A stretch of 64,000 nt of DNA from Aequorivita sp. (GTDB lineage Bacteria > Bacteroidota > Bacteroidia > Flavobacteriales > Flavobacteriaceae). The notes beneath the pieces are model-generated. The model ran no database searches. It was not told where the DNA came from and saw only the letters and a program-made list of their open reading frames with translations. Of the stretch, positions 8,966 through 16,833 are shown piece by piece. The stretch is from contig JAGXGE010000035.1 in the NCBI GenBank assembly GCA_024637015.1, positions 1 to 64,000 of the forward strand, read 5' to 3'. The stretch's first letter is position 1. Each line of letters begins with the position of its first letter. A program made the translations under genes and the position numbers.

Positions 8966-10348
8966 CTAATTAACCTTATTGGTTGAAAGGTTTACGGTTT
9001 TAAGCACTTTGTTTTTCCGAAGATAATTCTGAATGATGTGCTGTGCATCTCGATTGTTCTGCATTGGGTTGATGATGGATTTTAGAATTTCAGGATTGTT
9101 GATCTGATAATTCAAGTTGTAAAAACCATATCCTTTATAAACTCCATTTTCAATTAAAATCACGGAACGTTCTTCAATTTCTCTACCACGGTCTATAATA
9201 AGCATGTTTTGGTTTTCGTAACTACGCTTTTCCAAAAATGCTTTTACACGGTTGTTATATTCAGCAATCGGTTCTTTATTTAGGCATGCGCCATAGCAAT
9301 CTTTTATGGTATAGTTGAAGCAATGTTTTGAGGTGCTATAAAGTCCAGTAAGTTTTTGACAGAGCTGATTTTCCTCTGTTATTTTAAAAAGGGCGGATTT
9401 CGCCTGTTGATAGTTGCTGAAGGTGGTAATGGCTTTTCTCCTGCCATCTGCTTTTTCAATTTTTAAGTTTATATATCCGTTTTCGTCCACAAAAGAAATA
9501 AGCTGATGTGAAAAAAGAGTGCGGCGTAGGGCTCTGTTAAATAAAGGCTTGTTCTGTTTAATTTCATCAGATTCCTTTAAAAGTGCTATCAACTCATTGC
9601 CGGTTTTTTCAAAAGTGACTGATTTTACTTCCAGCTGAATTTTCTTCGACTTGCGATTGTCGCTGGTGAAATGCTGCATCAATCTTTTTTTGATGTTTTT
9701 GCTCTTGCCAATATAGATTACATTTCCCGCTTCATTGTGCATATAATAAACGCCAGTTTCCGAAGGAGTTTTTTCAATGATGTCAAGTAGTTTTGGCTCT
9801 AATTGACGCTTTGGGTCCTTACGAAGCGTTTCCGTAATTATTTCTTTTGAAGTGTCCTTCGCCAATAACATTTTAAAAAGCGCCACGGTAGCCTTTGCAT
9901 CGCCTTGTGCGCGATGGCGGTCACTTAGCGGAATCCCCAAAGACCGAACTAATTTACCCAAACTGTAAGATGGCATATCTGGAATCAACTTCTTGGCAAG
10001 TTCAACTGTGCAGAGGGTTTCCTTATCAAAATGATATCCTAATCGGTCAAATTCGGTAGTGAGAATTCTATTATCAAAAAGAGCATTGTGTGCGACCATA
10101 ATGCAACCATCCGTAATTTCGATGATGCGTTTTGCCACTTCATAAAACTTTGGCGCTTGCCTAAGCATTTCATTATTGATCCCCGTCAGGTTTACAACAA
10201 AGGGCTGTATTGGTTTTTCTGGATTGACCAAACTTGAAAATTGGTCCACGATTTTGTGGCCGTCAAATTTATAAATTGCAATTTCGGTAATTCCTTCCTC
10301 ATTGTATTTTCCGCCCGTTGTCTCTATATCTAAAATTGCGTACATCAA
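8966..10348 (-). CDS. DEDDh exonuclease fused to a GIY-YIG nuclease domain
   Basis: 460 residues. Residues 1-165 are a DnaQ-type 3-prime to 5-prime exonuclease: D7/E9 (LDIETTGG), D92 (HNALFDNR), H145 and D150 (HRAQGDA). Residues about 196-275 are a GIY-YIG endonuclease as in UvrC or Cho (GVYYM at 199, VIYIGKSKNIKKRL at 210). The C-terminal part contains a cysteine-bearing segment (HCFNYTIKDCYGAC) like that after the UvrC nuclease domain. This fusion is often annotated as DNA polymerase III epsilon but is more likely a repair nuclease. Start is the first ATG. Confidence 0.9.
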   Translation of the reverse strand: MMYAILDIETTGGKYNEEGITEIAIYKFDGHKIVDQFSSLVNPEKPIQPFVVNLTGINNEMLRQAPKFYEVAKRIIEITDGCIMVAHNALFDNRILTTEFDRLGYHFDKETLCTVELAKKLIPDMPSYSLGKLVRSLGIPLSDRHRAQGDAKATVALFKMLLAKDTSKEIITETLRKDPKRQLEPKLLDIIEKTPSETGVYYMHNEAGNVIYIGKSKNIKKRLMQHFTSDNRKSKKIQLEVKSVTFEKTGNELIALLKESDEIKQNKPLFNRALRRTLFSHQLISFVDENGYINLKIEKADGRRKAITTFSNYQQAKSALFKITEENQLCQKLTGLYSTSKHCFNYTIKDCYGACLNKEPIAEYNNRVKAFLEKRSYENQNMLIIDRGREIEERSVILIENGVYKGYGFYNLNYQINNPEILKSIINPMQNNRDAQHIIQNYLRKNKVLKTVNLSTNKVN

Positions 10349-10369
10349 ACTTTTATTCCCTAATCTAAA

Positions 10370-11041
10370 TTAATTATAATTCCGTTCTCCAAAAATAGCA
10401 CTTCCTACACGCACCATATTGCTGCCGTTTTGAATAGCAATTTTATAATCGCCGCTCATTCCCATGCTTAAAATTCTGAATTCTGTCCCAAATTCTCGGG
10501 ATTGGATTTTAAATTCGTTGTAAATCTTCTCCAGTTTCTGAAACTCTTCGGAAATTTGCTTTTCATCATCGGTAAATGTTGCCATTCCCATCAAGCCTAT
10601 GATTTTTACGTTTCGAAGCTTTTTAATCTCATCCGAAGCGAGAAGTTTTGCAGCATCAGTCTTATCCATGCCGAATTTACTATCCTCTTCAGCTATTTTT
10701 ATTTGAAGCAAACAATCGATGTTTCTTTCGTTCTTTTCTGCCTCTTTATTTATTTCTTTTAAAAGTTTTAAACTGTCCACAGCATGAATCAAACTCACAA
10801 AAGGCGCCATATACTTCACTTTATTGCGTTGCACATGGCCAATCATATGCCACTGGATATCCTTTGGCATTTCCTGCCATTTGGCCTCCATTTCCTGAAT
10901 TTTGTTTTCTCCAAAAATACGCTGTCCTGCATTGTAGGCTTCCATCAAATCACTCACTGGTTTGGTTTTGGAAACCGCTACTAACTTAACGTCATCTGGC
11001 AATTCTTTATTGAACTTTTCTAAATTTTCTGAAATCGTCAT
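10370..11041 (-). CDS. YggS/PROSC-family PLP homeostasis protein
   Basis: 223 residues from the ATG at 11041 (MTISENLEKF). A longer reading to 11122 overlaps the upstream gene and adds a lysine-rich tract of no known type. PLP is held by Lys25 in AVSKTKP; FGENKIQEMEAKW, WHMIGHVQRNK, LMGMATF and MGMSGDYKIAI are all family motifs. Proteins of this family bind PLP as single-domain TIM barrels, show no clear enzyme activity, and buffer free PLP in the cytoplasm. Confidence 0.93.
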   Translation of the reverse strand: MTISENLEKFNKELPDDVKLVAVSKTKPVSDLMEAYNAGQRIFGENKIQEMEAKWQEMPKDIQWHMIGHVQRNKVKYMAPFVSLIHAVDSLKLLKEINKEAEKNERNIDCLLQIKIAEEDSKFGMDKTDAAKLLASDEIKKLRNVKIIGLMGMATFTDDEKQISEEFQKLEKIYNEFKIQSREFGTEFRILSMGMSGDYKIAIQNGSNMVRVGSAIFGERNYN

Positions 11042-11078
11042 TTTCTCTTCTCTTTTTTCTTTTCTCTTTCTTCTTTTT

Positions 11079-12317
11079 TCAGAATTCATAAATAGTAACG
11101 CCGCTTCTAAGTTTGGGCTCAATATAAGTGCTTTTTGGAGGCATCTTTAAACCTTCGTCGGCAATCATTTTCATCTCTTGCGTCGTTATGGGCAATAAGC
11201 CGAAACCTACAGCAAATGCTCCCGAATCCACAACGGTTTTCACATATGCCAAATCTCTTTTTCCGTGCGAATAATCAATGCGTTGGTCGTTTCGTAAATC
11301 TTCAATTCCGAGAAGTGGCTTCAACACGGTTACATATAAAATATGAGTGTCCAGTGCATCGAGGGCGTTGTTGATTTCATATTTGTGTTTCCGAAGGTAT
11401 AAGGAATAAAATTCGCCATCCAAGTACATGCTAAAATGGTGCTTTTTGGAAGGTTTGTAATATTCCATTCCACGATTTTCTATTCTGAAATTTTCGTCTA
11501 GTTTTATTAAAAACTCTTCTTTTTTCAAACCATTGAGATCTTTCACCAAACGGTTGAATTCATATATTTTCAAATCACTTTCAGGAATTAAATAGCCCAT
11601 AAAATAATTATAAGCCTCATCTCCTTTATGGTGTGGGTTTTCCTCCTTCAAATCTTTTGCCAATAAATAGGAAGATGCAGAACGATGGTGCCCATCAGCA
11701 ATATATAAGGCGGGGATCTCACTATAGATTTCCTGTATTTTTTTAAGAAGCATTTCATCGTCAACGTTCCAAACATAATGTGTGTCTCGATACGTAGTCG
11801 TAAACTCGTATTCCGGACGGCTCTGCATCACTAAATTTATAATCGCTTCAAGTTCGTGATTGTCGGGATAGGTGAGAAGCACAGCTTCGGCATTAAAACC
11901 TACTATTTTTAAATACTCCTTAAAGATTATTTCACGAAATTCCAGGGTGTCTTCGTGTTTTTTGATAACGTCATCGGCATAGTCCTGAACACTCGCTGCA
12001 GCGACCATACCATTAAACTCCAGTCCGTCCCGGTTTACAATTTTATAAATGTAGAAGGAAGGTTTTTCGTCTTGCATAAAAATTTCGTCCTCTTTAAACT
12101 CTTGATAGCGATTGCGCACCAAACCATAGCGCTCCACGCCCGAAATTTCCTTTTGGTATTTATATCCAGGATTTACAATATGCAAAAAAGAAAATGGATT
12201 ATCGCGCAAGCGCGATTCTACTTGCATTGCGGTATAACTATCATAAGACCGTGCAGCGAGCAGACTCACTTTGTCCCGCGTAGGGCGGACGGCTTTAAAG
12301 GGGATGATTTTTGCCAT
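11079..12317 (-). CDS. DUF1015 family protein
   Basis: 412 residues, full length for DUF1015. Recognisable parts are the N-terminal IPFKAVRPTRDKV, the VAAASVQDYADDVIKKHE segment, and ALYIADGHHRSASSYLLAK in the middle, which contains the conserved HHR. A soluble cytoplasmic protein; its reaction is not established. In this window it sits between the 3-hydroxybutyryl-CoA dehydrogenase gene (47 bases upstream) and yggS, inside the same minus-strand run. Confidence 0.9.
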   Translation of the reverse strand: MAKIIPFKAVRPTRDKVSLLAARSYDSYTAMQVESRLRDNPFSFLHIVNPGYKYQKEISGVERYGLVRNRYQEFKEDEIFMQDEKPSFYIYKIVNRDGLEFNGMVAAASVQDYADDVIKKHEDTLEFREIIFKEYLKIVGFNAEAVLLTYPDNHELEAIINLVMQSRPEYEFTTTYRDTHYVWNVDDEMLLKKIQEIYSEIPALYIADGHHRSASSYLLAKDLKEENPHHKGDEAYNYFMGYLIPESDLKIYEFNRLVKDLNGLKKEEFLIKLDENFRIENRGMEYYKPSKKHHFSMYLDGEFYSLYLRKHKYEINNALDALDTHILYVTVLKPLLGIEDLRNDQRIDYSHGKRDLAYVKTVVDSGAFAVGFGLLPITTQEMKMIADEGLKMPPKSTYIEPKLRSGVTIYEF

Positions 12318-12364
12318 TTATTTAGTGCTTGGTGGAAAGTTGTAGTTTACAGCTTGCCAAAAAA

Positions 12365-13255
12365 TTATTTTGCAAACATTTTCGAAACATCTTCCGCTTT
12401 CCGGTTTTGGCTGTAATCGTAAAAACCTTCACCACTTTTAGCACCAAGTTTTCCTGCCATTACCATATTTACCAATAACGGGCAAGGAGCATATTTTGGG
12501 TTTTTGAAACCTTCGTGCATAACTTTCAAAATGGAAAGGCATACATCCAAACCTATAAAATCGGCCAAAGCCAATGGACCCATCGGGTGTGCCATTCCAA
12601 GCATCATCACGGTGTCAATTTCTTTAACGCCAGCAACGCCGTTGTAAAGTGTTTCAATGGCTTCGTTGATCATTGGCATCAAAATACGGTTCGCTACGAA
12701 GCCTGGATAGTCATTTACCTCCACAGGAACTTTATTCAGTTTTTTGGAAAGCGCTTCCACCGTTTCAAAGGTTTCTTGACTGGTACTATATCCTTTAATG
12801 ATTTCAACCAATTTCATAATTGGTACTGGGTTCATAAAGTGCATTCCGATAACCATTCCGGGACGAGATGTTACAGAGGCAATCTGAGTGATAGAAATGG
12901 ATGATGTATTGCTTGCAAGAATCGTATCTTCTGGACAAAATTTATCAAGATCACTAAAAATTTTCAGTTTCAAATCTACGTTTTCAGTGGCAGCTTCAAC
13001 GACGAGGCTAGCATATTCAACGCCTTCTTCAAGATTGGTGAAAGTTGTGATATTTTTGAGCGTTCTGTTTTTATCTTCCTCCGTAATGGTTTCTTTAGCA
13101 ACCATTCTGTCCAAGTTTTTAGTAATGGTTGCAATTCCTCTATCGAGTGAAGATTGTTTTAAATCAATCAATTGTACTTTATAATCAAACTGAGCGAAAG
13201 TATGGGCAATTCCGTTGCCCATGGTTCCAGCTCCTATTACTGCTACGTTTTTCAT
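12365..13255 (-). CDS. 3-hydroxybutyryl-CoA dehydrogenase
   Basis: 296 residues. NAD(P)-dependent oxidation of 3-hydroxybutyryl-CoA to acetoacetyl-CoA. The N-terminal Rossmann fold has GAGTMG at 8-13; EAATENVDLK, SNTSSISIT, HFMNPVPIMKLVEII (catalytic His), and DYPGFVANRILMP follow in the expected order. The C-terminal dimerisation domain ends normally (KSGEGFYDY). In aerobic Flavobacteriaceae this enzyme probably serves fatty-acid or short-chain acyl-CoA breakdown rather than butyrate production. 47 bases before the DUF1015 gene. Confidence 0.93.
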   Translation of the reverse strand: MKNVAVIGAGTMGNGIAHTFAQFDYKVQLIDLKQSSLDRGIATITKNLDRMVAKETITEEDKNRTLKNITTFTNLEEGVEYASLVVEAATENVDLKLKIFSDLDKFCPEDTILASNTSSISITQIASVTSRPGMVIGMHFMNPVPIMKLVEIIKGYSTSQETFETVEALSKKLNKVPVEVNDYPGFVANRILMPMINEAIETLYNGVAGVKEIDTVMMLGMAHPMGPLALADFIGLDVCLSILKVMHEGFKNPKYAPCPLLVNMVMAGKLGAKSGEGFYDYSQNRKAEDVSKMFAK

Positions 13256-13276
13256 TAAAATAAAGTTTAATTTTAG

Positions 13277-14245
13277 TTATATTCTTTTAAAATTTTCAAT
13301 TATCAACATCGCAACCCGAAGCGCTTCAGTTCCTTGCTGTAAAGAAACTTCTGGAGTTCTGTCTGCCTTTATGGCTTCGTAAAAACTTTCAAGCTCATCG
13401 AGAATCGCGTTGTTGTTTTCAATCTTTGGGTTTTCGAAGTAGATTTGTTTTTTTATACCCTCGGCATTGGTTAAAACCATTGCGAAATCATCAGTTTCGG
13501 TAGGGGCATTTTTCATTTTAACTACTTCACATTTCTTCTCCAGAAAATCTACCGAAATGTATGCATCGCGTTGAAAAAAACGGGCTTTGCGCATTTTTTT
13601 TAGCGATATTCGGCTTGCAGTTAAATTTGCCACGCAGCCATTTTCAAACTCAATTCGCGCATTTGCAATATCTGGCGTCTCGCTTATTACTGAAACTCCG
13701 CTCGCGCTTACTGCTTTCACAGGGCTCTTAACAACGCTCAAGATGGCATCAATATCGTGTATCATCAAGTCCAAAACTACCGAGACGTCGGTCCCTCGAG
13801 GATTGAATTCTGAAAGACGATGCGTTTCAATAAACATCGGGTTGCTTATTTTGTCTTTTATAGCCATAAAAGCTGGGTTGAACCGCTCAACCTGACCTAC
13901 TTGGCCGCGAACCTTTTGTTGCTTCGCCAAATCCCGAATCTGCTCAGCTTCGGCAACGGTCTGTGTGATTGGTTTTTCAATAAAAAGATGCTTCCCAGCT
14001 TTAATTACCATTTCGGCACATTCAAAATGTTTGCTGGTGGGCGTTACCACTACAACCATTTCGCTGGCATCAATAAGGCTTTCCATTGTGGAAAAACTTT
14101 TGTAACCGAACTCATCAACTATTTTTTTTGAAGCTTCTTTATTGGCGTCATAGAAGCCCACAAGTTCATATTTTGTGGATTGTTGTAGTAATTTCAAGTG
14201 TATTTTTCCTAAGTGCCCAGCACCCAGAACTCCCGCTTTTAGCAT
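13277..14245 (-). CDS. Gfo/Idh/MocA family oxidoreductase
   Basis: 322 residues. N-terminal NAD(P)-binding fold with GAGHLGKIH and the signature EKPIT near residue 93; a conserved D-x-x-x-H type site (DLMIHDIDAIL) marks the C-terminal catalytic domain. The substrate of such enzymes is usually a sugar, sugar acid or UDP-sugar and cannot be told here. It heads the seven-gene minus-strand run, with a TATCTTTG -7 box 17 bases before the ATG. Confidence 0.9.
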   Translation of the reverse strand: MLKAGVLGAGHLGKIHLKLLQQSTKYELVGFYDANKEASKKIVDEFGYKSFSTMESLIDASEMVVVVTPTSKHFECAEMVIKAGKHLFIEKPITQTVAEAEQIRDLAKQQKVRGQVGQVERFNPAFMAIKDKISNPMFIETHRLSEFNPRGTDVSVVLDLMIHDIDAILSVVKSPVKAVSASGVSVISETPDIANARIEFENGCVANLTASRISLKKMRKARFFQRDAYISVDFLEKKCEVVKMKNAPTETDDFAMVLTNAEGIKKQIYFENPKIENNNAILDELESFYEAIKADRTPEVSLQQGTEALRVAMLIIENFKRI

Positions 14246-14262
14246 TGGCGTGTGTTTTTTTC

Positions 14263-14270
14263 CAAAGATA
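14263..14270 (-). promoter_or_regulatory. -7 box for the 14245-7144 operon
   Basis: Read on the minus strand, TATCTTTG matches the -7 consensus exactly and lies 17 bases before the ATG at 14245. Farther upstream is AT-rich sequence with repeated TTTATAAGTT-like words. No convincing -33 TTTG. Confidence 0.5.
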
Positions 14271-14424
14271 ATGGTTTTTGGGAAGACTTGAAGTCGATGG
14301 GTTGATGAGTTTATAAGTTTAATGGTTTATAAGTTATATGCTTTGAAATTTGGTGCTAATTTGACAAATTTGGTTACTTTGTAAGGTCTAAATAGATCAT
14401 ATCTCAAATCTAATATCTATAAAA

Positions 14425-15066
14425 GTGAAAGATACATATACCCACCAAGGAATGCGTAAAAAACTAGTTGAAACCCTTAAGAAGAAAGGGATTGTTGACA
14501 AAAATGTTTTAGAGGCCATAGGAAAGATTCCGCGCCATCTTTTTATGGATTCCGGTTTTGTAGACCATGCCTATGTAGATAAAGCGTTCCCGATTGCTGC
14601 AGATCAAACTATTTCGCAACCCTATACTGTTGCACGCCAAACAGAACTTTTGGAAGTTAAAAAGGGTGATAAAATTCTAGAAATAGGAACGGGGAGTGGT
14701 TACCAAGCCGCAGTGCTTTTGGAAATGGGAGCAATGCTCTTTACTATTGAAAGGCAAAACGAACTTTTCAAAAAAACAAAACTTTTTCTTCCCAAACTAG
14801 GATACAAACCCAAGCGATTAATTTTTGGCGATGGTTATATTGGTCTCGAAGATGAATCTCCTTTTGATGGAATAATTGTAACAGCCGGAGCGCCTTTTGT
14901 TCCAAATCCATTATTGGCCCAACTGAAAGTTGGTGGAAGATTGGTGATTCCTGTAGGTGAAAATGTACAGGTTATGACCGTCTTTTTACGTAAGTCTGAC
15001 ACCGAATTTGAGAAAGAAGAGTACGGTGAGTTCCGATTTGTGCCATTGCTGGAAGACAAAAACTAA
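14425..15066 (+). CDS. pcm: Protein-L-isoaspartate O-methyltransferase
   Basis: 213 residues. Uses S-adenosylmethionine to methylate isoaspartyl residues in aged proteins so they can return to normal aspartate. Motifs: DQTISQPYTVARQTELL (substrate loop), the SAM-binding ILEIGTGSGYQAAVL, and VTAGAPFVPNPLL. A single + strand gene whose last codons overlap by four bases the end of the converging acetyltransferase gene. A TTACTTTG box near 14374 could be its promoter. Confidence 0.95.
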   Translation: MKDTYTHQGMRKKLVETLKKKGIVDKNVLEAIGKIPRHLFMDSGFVDHAYVDKAFPIAADQTISQPYTVARQTELLEVKKGDKILEIGTGSGYQAAVLLEMGAMLFTIERQNELFKKTKLFLPKLGYKPKRLIFGDGYIGLEDESPFDGIIVTAGAPFVPNPLLAQLKVGGRLVIPVGENVQVMTVFLRKSDTEFEKEEYGEFRFVPLLEDKN

Positions 15067-15584
15067 CGGTTTAGATAATACACTTCATTGTCTTGGTTAT
15101 CAGCATCTTTTTTATCATCACTTGGAATAAATCCATGTACTTTTAATAGCTTTTTTGACTGAATATTCCTATAATCCGTGTAGGCTTCAATGGTTTCAAA
15201 ACCTCTTTGGTTGAACCCAAATTCCAACACAGCTTTTAGGGCTTCGCTCATAATTCCCTTGTCTTGAAATTTTGGATCGAGGTCATAACCCACTTCCGCA
15301 GTTTTTTTATCTTCAGAAAAATTCCACAGACAAATTGAACCGATCATAATGTTGGATTCTTTGGTTGTGATTCCCCAACTAACAGATTTGCCCGTTTTTA
15401 AATCGGCGCTCAATTTTTGAATATGCGCAATAGCCATTTCGCGAGTTTGGGGTTCTCTCTTTATGTATTTATTGATTTCTTTGTCTGAACGGAAGTAAAA
15501 AACTCTATCTACGTCTGTTGGTAAGACTTTTCGAAGATTTAATCGTTCTGTTATTATGATTGGGAATGGTATTGCTGTGTTCAT
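15063..15584 (-). CDS. GNAT N-acetyltransferase (RimJ/RimL type)
   Basis: 173 residues starting at the ATG at 15584, which overlaps the TGA of the upstream gene as ATGA, a typical coupling arrangement; an ATG five codons earlier is possible. The order TERLNLRKV, the strand around IGSICLWNFSEDKKTAEVGYDLDP, QDKGIMSEALKAVLEFGF (acetyl-CoA pyrophosphate loop in a Q-x-x-G-I form) and SKKLLKVHGF fits family Acetyltransf_3. Such enzymes acetylate ribosomal proteins, other proteins or small amines; the target is unknown. Confidence 0.88.
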   Translation of the reverse strand: MNTAIPFPIIITERLNLRKVLPTDVDRVFYFRSDKEINKYIKREPQTREMAIAHIQKLSADLKTGKSVSWGITTKESNIMIGSICLWNFSEDKKTAEVGYDLDPKFQDKGIMSEALKAVLEFGFNQRGFETIEAYTDYRNIQSKKLLKVHGFIPSDDKKDADNQDNEVYYLNR

Positions 15585-16051
15585 AGTATTTCTTTCCATT
15601 TACCAGTTTCTGCAAATTCTTTAACAATGGCATTTCTTTTTAAAAGTAGTTTTTTCATATAATTTTTCAAAAATATTTTATCTACTAAGCTGCCTAACAA
15701 ACCGAAGGGGGAGGCATAATTAAACACATCGGTCATTTGGGTTCCGCCATCAATCTTTGAAAAATAATGCTCGTGTTTAAAAGATTTAAACGCCCCTTTT
15801 GCCATTTCATCTGCGAAATAATTTGGGTATTCAAACTCTGTGATTTTTGATGTAAGCTCTTGATAAAACCCCAAATGCTTTGCTCGCCAAGTTACCCATT
15901 CGTTTAAGCCTATAAGGCCTTTTGTCTTCCCAGCAATGGCTTCTTCGTTAGTGTGCTTTGTGGATATTTTATGCAAATCAATGCTTCGTGATAAATCAAA
16001 AACTATGCTTTTTTCGGCATTGATAATAGTTTTCAATTCTATTCTGGGCAT
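15581..16051 (-). CDS. SRPBCC superfamily protein
   Basis: 156 residues. Predicted START/SRPBCC helix-grip fold, which binds hydrophobic ligands in a deep pocket. It resembles the family sometimes named cell-division-inhibitor-like: it opens with PRIELKTIINAEKSIVFDLSRSIDLH, and TQMTDVFNYASPFGLLGSLVDKIFL is the characteristic C-terminal helix region. No catalytic residues can be assigned. Placed one base after the alpha/beta hydrolase gene and overlapping the acetyltransferase gene, so the three are one transcript. Confidence 0.8.
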   Translation of the reverse strand: MPRIELKTIINAEKSIVFDLSRSIDLHKISTKHTNEEAIAGKTKGLIGLNEWVTWRAKHLGFYQELTSKITEFEYPNYFADEMAKGAFKSFKHEHYFSKIDGGTQMTDVFNYASPFGLLGSLVDKIFLKNYMKKLLLKRNAIVKEFAETGKWKEIL

Positions 16052-16052
16052 T

Positions 16053-16823
16053 TTATTCCTCTAAAAATTTAATCAACTCCTCAAAAGATTCCTTTGCGGC
16101 TTCTTCGTCATATTTTAAAAGGTAGTGTTTTTTGCTAATGAAAGGAATGTATCTATAGTATTTTCCCTTTTTCAAGCTTTTTACATCATAGCCATGGTGG
16201 GCGTCATCATAAACCTGAATAGTAGCATTTTCAGCGACCATATACTTCAAAATGTCATCAACTTTTACAATTCTATCCTTTCCACCGGCCATAATAAGCA
16301 CTGTAACTTTTGGTTTAAGTTGAACTTCATAACCGTTTGCTGGATAGAATAATGCGATTGATTTTATATGAAGTTTTTTTAACTCTTCAGCATCATTGGC
16401 TAGTGGAATCAAGCCCAAGCCTGCTCGTGACCAACCCACAGCACTTCCATCGGAATTTGAGTCGATAAATCCGTTTTGTTTTGCCCATTTTAAGGCTTCT
16501 TCAAGGGTCCAAAGAATCTTTGCAGGTTCGTCTTCATCAACCTCTCTTTTGGAAGCTTTATAAGCAGCGGCATTGTCCACTAACAAGACGGAAATACCCT
16601 CAGCATTGAGTTTGTCGGCAACGTCGAAATAATGGGTTGTGTCTTTAAAAATCCGCAACCCGCCTGTTCCGGGAAGAAAGACCGCCCATTTTGAAGCATC
16701 GTAATCTTTCGCTTTCTGGAAATGGAAAAAGTCGGTCATCTTCGCATCTTTCGGGACTTTTTGCATCGGGATACAGCTGGTGAACAGGGAGAATACAAGC
16801 AATAATTTCAGTATAGTTTTCAT
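16053..16823 (-). CDS. Alpha/beta hydrolase-fold lipoprotein
   Basis: 256 residues. Lipoprotein signal with the lipid cysteine at C17 (SLFTSC). The fold is an alpha/beta hydrolase of the dienelactone-hydrolase sort: WAVFLPGTGGL (oxyanion strand), nucleophile elbow GWSRAGLG, acidic residue in AGGKDRI and a histidine in DDAHHGYD. It should be a membrane-anchored periplasmic or surface esterase or peptidase; substrate unknown. First gene of the three-gene run with the SRPBCC and GNAT genes. Confidence 0.82.
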   Translation of the reverse strand: MKTILKLLLVFSLFTSCIPMQKVPKDAKMTDFFHFQKAKDYDASKWAVFLPGTGGLRIFKDTTHYFDVADKLNAEGISVLLVDNAAAYKASKREVDEDEPAKILWTLEEALKWAKQNGFIDSNSDGSAVGWSRAGLGLIPLANDAEELKKLHIKSIALFYPANGYEVQLKPKVTVLIMAGGKDRIVKVDDILKYMVAENATIQVYDDAHHGYDVKSLKKGKYYRYIPFISKKHYLLKYDEEAAKESFEELIKFLEE

Positions 16824-16833
16824 AGTTTTTTAA

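Noticed and set aside
11042-11122. Longer N-terminus for YggS
   Set aside because: The extension overlaps the upstream gene and is a lysine-rich tract with no counterpart in the family.
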